From Flavobacteriales bacterium UBA3431 (GTDB lineage: Bacteria; Bacteroidota; Bacteroidia; Flavobacteriales; Schleiferiaceae), in the NCBI GenBank assembly GCA_002381225.1, contig DFSS01000041.1, positions 1 to 10,172 on the forward strand: a stretch of DNA of 10,172 nucleotides, given 5' to 3'. Positions 1 through 6,222 of the stretch are shown in pieces; position 1 is the first letter of the stretch, and each line of letters begins with the position of its first letter. Both the position numbers and the translations under genes were made by a program. The notes under the pieces are model-generated. The model was not told where the DNA came from. It worked only from the letters and a program-made list of their open reading frames with translations, and made no database searches.

Positions 1-1499
1 ACAAAAGGCACAGTGGGAGACGATCCCCGGAAAATCACGTAGGCGTCAAAGTTCATACCGGTATCGAGCGGGGTTCCCCAATCTACGGTCAAACCTCCCC
101 CCGGCTCTTGGGACACACAAGCCTGGCTCAAGTCAGGTGGGACGGGAATGGTGGAGACCACATTAATAACCACGGACGCCACGCGGATCGCTGGAGCGAC
201 GCAGAAGTTGTCTTGCATTCGAAGCGCAAAGACATACCGGTTTGTCGGATTCCCACAAGAATTGTTTTGGTAAGATATGTGGTTGCAATTCGTCATCCAG
301 TCAAAAGAAATCTCGTTGTTCAGCGTCGAGGTAAAGGATGTTTGGGGAGATTTGGGGTTGACGGTGGCGCACGGAGGGTTCAAACAGCCTGAGTTCGGGT
401 TGTTTAAAGGCACACCCAATTGTCCTCCTGACGGCGAGAATTCAATCGTTTGCGGCAAGAAGTTTGGCAACAATTGGGCATCCTGTGACACCAGATCAAA
501 CTTCACCTGCTGACCTGCATAAACCGTTGTTTCCCAGTAGAGCGTATCGCCGGAAGCGACCACGGGGGTCAGCGCGGGATAGTTGGGAATGTTGTTGATT
601 TGCACTGTTGGCGGTGTGTTGTACCCACAGTCCGTTCGAATGATGACGGGAATATCGCGGTAGACGGAAGCAATTTTCTGGTTGCAACGGTAGGCACTGA
701 CTTCCACGCATGAAGCGAAAGAGCCTCCTGCTGAGGGGTTGAATGTCATCGCCCCAGTTTGCTGGTTAAAACTCACCGTGTTGCCACCGTTTGGAAAGGG
801 ATTGTTGAAGGCATATCCCGTGGTAAACGATGCATTGGTGCCGTTGTTGGTTGTCTGAGGATAGGCCCAGTTGTACACGACTGAATCCAAATCGTCGTCG
901 AAGGCGTTGTGGGCATAGGTGTATTCGTAGCCGGAACAAATGACGGACCTGGGTGGCTCCAAAAAGCGGGGAGACGAGTCATAGCAAGGGTTCGCGTTCT
1001 GGGGCACCCCGTTAATGGAATAGGGGAACATGTACGCACGGAGCGTGTACGAACTCGATGAGGACGTCAAGTTTGTAATCGAAGGACGGCAACAATCCGT
1101 GAAGGTGAAGTACCAGCCCCCAGCAGGCGGCACACCACTGAGTGTGATATAGCCTGACTCGTAGCGGCGCTCCTCGACGGCTCCTTGGCCAGAAGTCACG
1201 CCGTTGCAGTTGATTTCTTGGGTTCCATCCCAACAATTGGGTGACACGTCCGTAGCGGAGCCCACCTGCGCACAGGAAATCGACCCCCCTGGGGCGTTGG
1301 TCGACAAGACGACGGGATTGGGCAAGAAGGTGGAAGCACCTGTTCCACATTCCCGGTAAAGAATGACGTAAAACTTGTACTTGCCCGCATTCGGACCGCT
1401 GTCAAAACAGCGCCAGGTAATTTCTCCACCGAGGTAGTGGGAGGCCAAGGCGGACTGAGCAAAAAGGAGAAAAGCGAAAATTCGAAAAACGTGCTTCAC
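1..1499 (-). CDS. Large secreted cysteine-rich surface protein, N-terminal 499 residues (C-terminus beyond window)
   Basis: The frame is open without a stop from a GTG at 1499 to the left edge, so the gene is cut at its 3' end. The GTG start gives a clean signal peptide (MKHVFRIFAFLLFAQSALA, residues 1-19) with predicted cleavage before SHYLGGEITWRC. This SHxxGGEIT opening, followed by YxFYVILYREC, is what I know from large Bacteroidota extracellular proteins that end in a gliding-motility-associated C-terminal (CHU_C, type IX secretion) domain; that terminal domain would lie outside the window and is inferred only. The mature part is rich in Asn, Thr, Ser, Pro and Gly and holds 18 cysteines, which suggests disulfides. 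Beta-rich Ig/PKD-like segments are likely (for example a DDDLDSVVYNWAYP stretch). The last ~50 residues (VDWGTPLDTGMNFDAYVIFRG) look like the start of a fibronectin type III-like domain. No catalytic motif is visible. Probable role: cell-surface or secreted adhesin/structural protein. Confidence 0.82.
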   Translation of the reverse strand, partial: MKHVFRIFAFLLFAQSALASHYLGGEITWRCFDSGPNAGKYKFYVILYRECGTGASTFLPNPVVLSTNAPGGSISCAQVGSATDVSPNCWDGTQEINCNGVTSGQGAVEERRYESGYITLSGVPPAGGWYFTFTDCCRPSITNLTSSSSSYTLRAYMFPYSINGVPQNANPCYDSSPRFLEPPRSVICSGYEYTYAHNAFDDDLDSVVYNWAYPQTTNNGTNASFTTGYAFNNPFPNGGNTVSFNQQTGAMTFNPSAGGSFASCVEVSAYRCNQKIASVYRDIPVIIRTDCGYNTPPTVQINNIPNYPALTPVVASGDTLYWETTVYAGQQVKFDLVSQDAQLLPNFLPQTIEFSPSGGQLGVPLNNPNSGCLNPPCATVNPKSPQTSFTSTLNNEISFDWMTNCNHISYQNNSCGNPTNRYVFALRMQDNFCVAPAIRVASVVINVVSTIPVPPDLSQACVSQEPGGGLTVDWGTPLDTGMNFDAYVIFRGSSPTVPF

Positions 1500-1520
1500 A
1501 ATACGTGTTTTTATACCAAT

Positions 1521-1540
1521 GTCAAATGTAACACTTTGAC
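1521..1540 (-). promoter_or_regulatory. Putative promoter with overlapping 20-bp inverted repeat for the secreted protein gene
   Basis: On the minus strand TACATTTG (1530 down to 1523) matches the Bacteroidota -7 box TAnnTTTG exactly and lies about 24 bases before the GTG start at 1499. No good -33 TTG element is seen at the usual distance. The box is embedded in a perfect inverted repeat GTCAAA-N8-TTTGAC (1521-1540), which could be a regulator binding site covering the promoter. The promoter is inferred from consensus; the operator role is speculative. Confidence 0.45.
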
Positions 1541-1617
1541 TTACGTGCCTCACCCCTTCATTGGAGGAAAGTCAAGGGCAAATGAGTAAACGCAGGTTTC
1601 AGCGAAGGATTGCGCGT

Positions 1618-2769
1618 TTAAGAGCGCAGCATATCGCGGGAAATCACCAGTTTTTGAATTTCCGACGTGCCTTCACCAATGGTGCAAAGCTTGACGTCGC
1701 GGTAGAATTTTTCGGCCGGGTAATCCTTGGTGAAACCATATCCGCCGTGGATTTGAACCCCTTCGTTGGCCACCCGGACAGCGACTTCACTTGCGTAATA
1801 CTTGGCCATCGCTGACTCCTTGGTGACTTTGAGCCCTTGATCCTTGAGACTTCCGGCGTGGCGTATCATCAACTCCGATGCATAGATTTCCGTGTCCATG
1901 TCCGCGAGCTTAAAGGCAATCGCTTGGAATTGGCTAATAGCCTTGCCAAATTGCTCACGCTCCTTGCTATATCGAAGCGCCGCGTGGCGCGCGCCCTTGG
2001 CGATTCCAAGTGACAGCGCAGCGATGGAGATGCGTCCTCCATCCAGGATCTTCATGCTCTGAATAAAGCCTTCCCCAACCTGGCCGAGCAAATTGTCTTT
2101 GGGAATGCGGCACTGATCAAAGAACAAGCAGGCGGTCTCGCTGGCGCGCATGCCCAATTTGTTCTCCTTTTTTCCGCCGCTGAAGCCCGGTGTACCCTTT
2201 TCTACCACAAACGCAGACATTCCGTGAGAATCGCCCTTCTCGCCGGTGCGTGCAATGACCACTGCCACTTCGCCCGTGATGGCGTGGGTGATAAAGTTTT
2301 TCGAACCATTCAGGACCCATTCGTCCCCGTCCAAGATGGCGGTGGTGTGCATGCCCCCTGCATCACTTCCCGTGCCGGTTTCGGTCAAGCCCCAAGCGCC
2401 CACTATTTGGCCGGTAGCTAAACGAGGCAGCCATTTGGCTTTTTGGTCTTCCGTTCCAAACTGGTTGATGTGCTGAGTGCACAAGCTATTGTGCGCCGCC
2501 AAAGACAGCCCAATGCTCCCGCATACTTGAGAAATTTCGTCGATGACCGTGATGTATTCCGCATACCCCAACCCGGATCCGCCATATTTGGGATCCACGA
2601 GCATCCCCATGAAGCCCATTTCGCCCATGGCTTGAAAAACATGAAGCGGAAAGGTTTGTGCTTCATCCCACTCCATGACATGGGGAGCAATGTGCTGAAG
2701 GGCAAAATCACGGGCCGCTTCGCGGATCGCATCGAGTTCGGGTTGGCTTTGGGCGTGGATGGGGTACAA
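1618..2769 (-). CDS. Acyl-CoA dehydrogenase (FAD-dependent)
   Basis: A 383-residue soluble flavoenzyme of the usual length for the family; it oxidises an acyl-CoA to the 2,3-enoyl-CoA and passes electrons to ETF. Seen in order: N-terminal helical domain (about 8-120), the FAD/substrate signature GLTETGTGSD (127-136), the middle beta domain (to about 230), and the C-terminal helical domain with RYSKEREQFGKAISQFQ (266-282) and QIHGGYGFTKDYPAEKFYRD (339-358). The catalytic base is expected to be Glu366 in IGEGTSEIQ, as in short/medium-chain dehydrogenases. Whether it prefers short-chain or branched (isovaleryl/isobutyryl) acyl-CoA cannot be told from this. The start is a TTG at 2769: an in-frame TGA lies 22 bases upstream, no ATG or GTG exists between them, and the next ATG (codon 32) would remove conserved helix. 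It follows the N-acetyltransferase gene by 51 bases on the same strand, so co-transcription is possible but there is no functional link. Confidence 0.93.
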   Translation of the reverse strand: MYPIHAQSQPELDAIREAARDFALQHIAPHVMEWDEAQTFPLHVFQAMGEMGFMGMLVDPKYGGSGLGYAEYITVIDEISQVCGSIGLSLAAHNSLCTQHINQFGTEDQKAKWLPRLATGQIVGAWGLTETGTGSDAGGMHTTAILDGDEWVLNGSKNFITHAITGEVAVVIARTGEKGDSHGMSAFVVEKGTPGFSGGKKENKLGMRASETACLFFDQCRIPKDNLLGQVGEGFIQSMKILDGGRISIAALSLGIAKGARHAALRYSKEREQFGKAISQFQAIAFKLADMDTEIYASELMIRHAGSLKDQGLKVTKESAMAKYYASEVAVRVANEGVQIHGGYGFTKDYPAEKFYRDVKLCTIGEGTSEIQKLVISRDMLRS

Positions 2770-2820
2770 AACGTAAATGGAATTAAGGGTTCAAGGGAAA
2801 ATCGGTAGTCAGTGAGAAAA

Positions 2821-3390
2821 TTATCGTTTTAGGACGTGGCCGTCAATGAGTTCATAGCTCTCCCCGCTCTCGGGACATTGGGCGCGGCCCTGGTCATCAA
2901 AATCTAAGCGGTGGCCAAACTCGCTCATCCAGCCAATCTGCTTCGAGGGATTCCCGACCACCAGGGCATAGGCGGGAATGTTTTTAGTCACCACAGCGCC
3001 TGCGCCAATGAAGGCGTAGGGTCCAATGTCATGGCCGCAAACGATGGTGGCATTGGCCCCAATACTGGCACCCACTCCGACATGGGTTCGGCTGTATTGA
3101 CCTCGACGATTCACCCCAGAGCGCGGGTTTACGACGTTAGTGAAGACACAGGAAGGGCCCAAGAATACATCGTCGTCGCAGGTGACGCCCGTATAGATGC
3201 TCACATTGTTTTGAACCTTCACGTTGTTCCCTAACACCACATCGGGTGAGATGACCACGTTTTGGCCCAAGTTGCAGTGTTTTCCTATCTGGCAAGGGCC
3301 CATGATATGCGAGAAATGCCAAATTTTGGTCCCCTCGCCTATTTGGGCGCCCTCATCAATGACGGCCGTAGGATGTGCTTGGTATGCCAT
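2821..3390 (-). CDS. wbpD: UDP-2-acetamido-3-amino-2,3-dideoxyglucuronate N-acetyltransferase (WbpD/WlbB family)
   Basis: A 189-residue left-handed beta-helix acyltransferase. Hexapeptide turns run from about 8 to 150 (HPTAVIDEGAQIGEGTKIW, then GASIGANATIVCGHDIGPYA), and three such chains are expected to form a trimer with acetyl-CoA bound between them. The family marks of WbpD/WlbB are present: IWHFSHI (23-29), GPSCVFTNVVNPRS (78-91) and the C-terminal QIGWMSEFG (151-159). In the known pathway the enzyme acetylates the 3-amino group of UDP-GlcNAc(3NH2)A on the way to UDP-di-N-acetylated uronic acids used in O-antigen or surface glycans; it is cytosolic. The partner dehydrogenase, oxidase and aminotransferase are not in this window. 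The tail (GRAQCPESGESYELIDG, 168-184) is typical of family members. Start is ATG at 3390, stop TAA at 2821. A related N-acetyltransferase acting on another amino sugar is the main alternative. Confidence 0.8.
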   Translation of the reverse strand: MAYQAHPTAVIDEGAQIGEGTKIWHFSHIMGPCQIGKHCNLGQNVVISPDVVLGNNVKVQNNVSIYTGVTCDDDVFLGPSCVFTNVVNPRSGVNRRGQYSRTHVGVGASIGANATIVCGHDIGPYAFIGAGAVVTKNIPAYALVVGNPSKQIGWMSEFGHRLDFDDQGRAQCPESGESYELIDGHVLKR

Positions 3391-3408
3391 AGCAATGAAT
3401 GTTGACGG

Positions 3409-3416
3409 CTAAGATA
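3409..3416 (-). promoter_or_regulatory. Possible -7 box for the N-acetyltransferase gene
   Basis: On the minus strand TATCTTAG fits TAnnTTTG at all but one position and sits 18 bases ahead of the ATG at 3390. No -33 element is evident, so this is a weak consensus call. Confidence 0.28.
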
Positions 3417-3434
3417 GGGAGTGCAGGTCCGATG

Positions 3435-3442
3435 TATCTTTA
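3435..3442 (+). promoter_or_regulatory. Possible -7 box for the S1/P1 nuclease gene
   Basis: TATCTTTA differs from TAnnTTTG only in its last base and lies 25 bases before the preferred ATG at 3468. If used, transcription would begin near 3449, which would rule out the longer ATG start at 3399. The call rests on consensus only. Confidence 0.28.
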
Positions 3443-3467
3443 TGGGCTACGAATGAATTCTGATCCA

Positions 3468-4271
3468 ATGCGTCTAAAAATGTTGCATTTCGCTCGCGTG
3501 GCCGTCGGCACGCTCCTCCTCCCCCTTTCCGCCTTTGGGTGGGGCCAAACAGGCCACCGTGTGGTGGGCCAAATTGCGGAAAACCACCTCCACGCGGAAG
3601 CTGCGGCGGCCGTTCAAGGCATTCTGGGCGACGAGTCACTCGCTATGTGCGCCAACTGGATGGACCACATCAAGTCCAACCGTGCGTACAATCACATGAA
3701 TCCTTGGCATTACTGCACCATCCCCGATGGTTTGACCTATGAAACGTGTGACCATCCCGAAGAAGGAGATGTCATTGGGACGATAAATCAGCTCATAGTT
3801 GAAATCCAAACCAAGACGTTTTTAATCGCGGAAGACGAAGCGATGGCCGTAAAAATGCTCGCGCACTTAGTGGGAGATTTACACCAACCCCTGCACGTGG
3901 GCAACGGCACGGACAAAGGCGGCAACGACCGCAAAATCAAATGGTTTGGCGAGAGCAGCAATTTGCACCGCGTTTGGGATTCTGATCTCATTGACCATCA
4001 GCAATTGAGTTTCACGGAGTATGTGGCCTGGGTAGACCACGCGACCGCCGAGGAAGTGAGTGAATGGCAAAGAAGCAGCGTCGTCGATTGGGCCCAGGAA
4101 TCCCAGGCGATTCGAATGGGCATCTATCCGCCGGCGGAGGCGACCTCTTTGGGCTATTCTTACAACTATGACCACATCGCCACATTGAATAAACGTTTAC
4201 TTCAGGGTGGCGTGCGTTTAGCAGGCATTCTCAATGAGTTGTACGCTAAGCCCACCAAGAAAAAGAAGTAA
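3468..4271 (+). CDS. Secreted S1/P1-type zinc-dependent nuclease
   Basis: A single-strand-specific nuclease/3'-nucleotidase of the S1/P1 family, about 267 residues from the ATG at 3468. The frame is open back to an ATG at 3399, but the start at 3468 (or 3480) yields a proper signal peptide (MRLKMLHFARVAVGTLLLPLSAFG, shown here only as residues 1-24) cleaved exactly before WGQTGH. This matters because in the family the N-terminal Trp of the mature protein is itself a zinc ligand. All nine trinuclear zinc-site residues of P1 can be placed: W25, H30, D66 (NWMDH), H81 (PWHY), H133 and D137 and H143 (AHLVGDLHQPLH), H167 and D171 (NLHRVWDSD), with family-like spacing. Three cysteines in the first half of the mature protein could form a disulfide. 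It should act in the periplasm or outside the cell, probably scavenging phosphate and nucleosides. It ends in a short Lys-rich tail. The Rrf2 gene starts 3 bases after its stop. Confidence 0.92.
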   Translation: MRLKMLHFARVAVGTLLLPLSAFGWGQTGHRVVGQIAENHLHAEAAAAVQGILGDESLAMCANWMDHIKSNRAYNHMNPWHYCTIPDGLTYETCDHPEEGDVIGTINQLIVEIQTKTFLIAEDEAMAVKMLAHLVGDLHQPLHVGNGTDKGGNDRKIKWFGESSNLHRVWDSDLIDHQQLSFTEYVAWVDHATAEEVSEWQRSSVVDWAQESQAIRMGIYPPAEATSLGYSYNYDHIATLNKRLLQGGVRLAGILNELYAKPTKKKK

Positions 4272-4274
4272 TTC

Positions 4275-4751
4275 GTGCTGAATCGAAAAACCACCTACGG
4301 CATTCACGCGCTGCTGCATTTGGCGCGGCATCAAGGAGAGGGTGTGGTGGCTGTGGTGCGCATTTCCGAGGCCCTTCAGGTGTCTCGAAAATTCCTCGAA
4401 CGCATCCTCGCCGACCTCCGGCAAGAAGGCATGGTGGAAAGTCAATCAGGTCGTGACGGGGGCTACCGTTTGGGGGCCGCGGGCTTGGACCTTTGCCTGG
4501 CCGATGTTGTGCGCGTGCTCGAGGGTCCCATCGCCCTGCTCCCCTGCGCATCGCACCGATTTTATGCGCCCTGCGCCGAATGTGCATCCCCCGAAACCTG
4601 CGCCCTTCAAGATGCGCTGGTGAGTGTTCGCAACGCGACCGTCCATAGTCTAAAGCAAATTACCCTGGCACATGTTTTGGAGACGGAGGGAGCCTTGATG
4701 TTGGGCCAAAAAAGCCTGTTGCGCCCTACCCCCTACCACGAAGGGCAATAA
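4275..4751 (+). CDS. Rrf2-family transcriptional regulator, probably Fe-S cluster binding
   Basis: A 158-residue cytosolic regulator. The winged helix-turn-helix occupies roughly residues 1-70: recognition region SEALQVSRKFLERILADLRQ (31-50) and wing SGRDGGYRLG (58-67), both typical of Rrf2 proteins. A cysteine cluster follows at C91, C100, C103 and C109 (spacing C-x8-C-x2-C-x5-C), in the place where IscR/NsrR-type members hold a [2Fe-2S] or [4Fe-4S] cluster; which cysteines are ligands here cannot be told. The start is a GTG at 4275, 3 bases after the nuclease stop, and the N-terminus (LNRKTTYGIHALLHLA) aligns with the family start. The downstream gene makes cysteine or cystathionine, and the Rrf2 family includes CymR, a cysteine-metabolism repressor, so control of that neighbour is a reasonable inference. 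Redox, iron or NO sensing are the alternatives. Confidence 0.9.
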   Translation: MLNRKTTYGIHALLHLARHQGEGVVAVVRISEALQVSRKFLERILADLRQEGMVESQSGRDGGYRLGAAGLDLCLADVVRVLEGPIALLPCASHRFYAPCAECASPETCALQDALVSVRNATVHSLKQITLAHVLETEGALMLGQKSLLRPTPYHEGQ

Positions 4752-4770
4752 ACTGCAGGCCCTACCTTTG
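4742..4770 (+). promoter_or_regulatory. Promoter and possible operator of the CBS-domain synthase
   Basis: TACCTTTG (4763-4770) matches the Bacteroidota -7 box TAnnTTTG exactly, only 6 bases before the ATG at 4777, so the transcript should have almost no leader. An inverted repeat AGGGC-N12-GCCCT (4742-4746 and 4759-4763) spans the regulator's stop codon and touches the -7 box, a position suited to a repressor site. The -7 box is a good consensus match; the operator is inferred. Confidence 0.5.
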
Positions 4771-4776
4771 CGGACT

Positions 4777-6159
4777 ATGAGCACAACCCGCCAAACTCCG
4801 TCCGTCTTCGAGAACATCTTAGAAACCATCGGCCGTACGCCCATGGTAAAATTGCACAAGACCGTAGAAGGTATCCCCGGTACCGTGTACGCCAAAGTGG
4901 AATACTTCAACCCCGGGCATAGTACCAAGGACCGCATGGCGCTCAAAATGGTGGAGGACGCCGAGCAAGCCGGCTTACTCAAACCTGGCGGAACGATTAT
5001 CGAATGTACCTCAGGCAACACGGGCATGGGCCTCGCGCTCGCGGCCGTCGTCAAAGGCTACAAGCTCATCTGTACGCTCAGCGACAAGCAGAGTAAAGAA
5101 AAAATGGATGTGCTGCGGGCATTGGGTGCAGAAATTTATGTCTGCCCAACCAATGTATCGCCGGATCACCCAGACTCCTACTATTCGGTGGCGCGCCGCC
5201 TCAATTCGGAAATTCCCAATTCCTACTTCCCCAATCAATACGACAACCTTAGCAATCGGGTGGCGCATTATGAAAGCACGGGGCCAGAAATTTGGGAACA
5301 AACCGAGGGGAAAATTACCCATTTCATCGTCGGTGTGGGAACCGGTGGCACCATTTCCGGGGTCGCCAGGTACCTCAAAGAAAAGAATCCCGCCATTCAG
5401 ATTTGGGGGGTGGATAGCTACGGTTCCGTATTTAAGAAATACCACGAAACTGGGGTCTTTGACACCTCGGAGATTTATGGATACATCACGGAAGGCATTG
5501 GTGAAGATATCCTGCCCAAAAACGTAGACTTTGATCTCATCGACCGCTTTGAAAAAGTGACGGACCGAGATGGGGCATTGGTGGCGCGTGAATTGGCCAA
5601 AAAGGAAGGACTCCTCTTGGGATATTCCTGCGGTTCAGCGTTGCAAGGCTTGCGCCAGCTGAAGCACCTCCTGCCTGAAGATGCCGTGAGTGTGGTCCTT
5701 TTTCATGACCACGGTAGCCGCTATGTCGGAAAGATTTACAACGACGACTGGATGCGTGAACGCGGGTTTCTGAAAGAGGAAAATGGCAATTTGGCCCAGG
5801 CGGTCTCTTCCCATTCCCACCTACCCTTGGTTACCATTCAACCCGAGGAGCCTTTGATGAATGCGGTCGTAGCCTTAAAACGGCATGGCATTTCCCAATT
5901 GCCGGTACACGATGGCGCCACATTTGTGGGTAGCTTAACGGAAAGCCACATCATTCAGGCCCTCTCTGCAGATGGATTGGGCATGGAAACCCTCGTGAAG
6001 CATGTCATGGGTGCCTCATTCCCCATCCTTCCGGGAAAGGCAAGTTTACTCGAAGGAATTGAAGCTTTGAGTAAAGAGCACAATGCCCTTTTGGTTGCCC
6101 TCGACGATGGAAAACACCACATTTTAAGTCGGCATGATTTGCTGACGAGAATTGCCTAA
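4777..6159 (+). CDS. cbs: Cystathionine beta-synthase / cysteine synthase with C-terminal CBS-domain pair
   Basis: A 460-residue cytosolic PLP enzyme of fold type II. The catalytic domain (about 9-335) shows the PLP lysine K51 in NPGHSTKDR, the substrate-carboxylate loop TSGNTG with N81 (78-83), the phosphate-binding GTGGT (188-192) and S284 in GYSCGS, which should contact the pyridine nitrogen. Two CBS domains follow (about 352-402 and 408-459), as in cystathionine beta-synthases, where they bind adenosyl ligands such as SAM; there is no N-terminal heme segment. The reaction is beta-replacement on serine or acetylserine with homocysteine or sulfide; which pair is preferred is not decidable from sequence. 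Segments such as NQYDNLSN and NDDWMRERGFL are characteristic of the Bacteroidota version. I chose the ATG at 4777 rather than an in-frame TTG at 4768, because the TTG lies inside the -7 promoter box. It follows the Rrf2 gene by 25 bases. Confidence 0.93.
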   Translation: MSTTRQTPSVFENILETIGRTPMVKLHKTVEGIPGTVYAKVEYFNPGHSTKDRMALKMVEDAEQAGLLKPGGTIIECTSGNTGMGLALAAVVKGYKLICTLSDKQSKEKMDVLRALGAEIYVCPTNVSPDHPDSYYSVARRLNSEIPNSYFPNQYDNLSNRVAHYESTGPEIWEQTEGKITHFIVGVGTGGTISGVARYLKEKNPAIQIWGVDSYGSVFKKYHETGVFDTSEIYGYITEGIGEDILPKNVDFDLIDRFEKVTDRDGALVARELAKKEGLLLGYSCGSALQGLRQLKHLLPEDAVSVVLFHDHGSRYVGKIYNDDWMRERGFLKEENGNLAQAVSSHSHLPLVTIQPEEPLMNAVVALKRHGISQLPVHDGATFVGSLTESHIIQALSADGLGMETLVKHVMGASFPILPGKASLLEGIEALSKEHNALLVALDDGKHHILSRHDLLTRIA

Positions 6160-6166
6160 TTCGTTT

Positions 6167-6174
6167 TATCTTTG
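6167..6174 (+). promoter_or_regulatory. Promoter -7 box for rpsP-rimM
   Basis: TATCTTTG matches TAnnTTTG exactly and lies 8 bases after the stop of the upstream synthase gene and 48 bases ahead of the rpsP ATG. A TTTG at 6138-6141 is a possible -33 element, but the spacing is a few bases longer than usual. The leader is AT-rich and contains a small hairpin GAGT-TTAGG-ACTC followed by TTTT (6192-6208). Confidence 0.55.
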
Positions 6175-6222
6175 CGCCTCCTTAATTAACCGAGTTTAGG
6201 ACTCTTTTAAAACAATTAACCC

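Noticed and set aside
108..1462. Several short open frames on both strands in the first 1.5 kb
   Set aside because: A single uninterrupted minus-strand frame with a signal peptide and family signature covers the region; the others are out-of-frame shadows.
1500..1617. Gap between the secreted protein and the acyl-CoA dehydrogenase as a site for a small RNA or terminator
   Set aside because: Apart from the promoter and dyad I see no stem with a T-run and no small frame with support.
2443..2808. Plus-strand open frame of 121 codons opposite the acyl-CoA dehydrogenase start
   Set aside because: Antisense to a clearly conserved enzyme, with no recognisable domain; an artefact of GC-balanced coding sequence.
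3399..3467. Upstream ATG that would lengthen the S1/P1 nuclease by 23 residues
   Set aside because: The added residues would place a non-secretory stretch before the signal peptide and overlap the possible promoter; the family requires the mature protein to start with Trp right after the signal.
5011..5445. Minus-strand open frame of 144 codons inside the synthase gene
   Set aside because: Fully antisense to catalytic-domain motifs of the PLP enzyme; no independent support.
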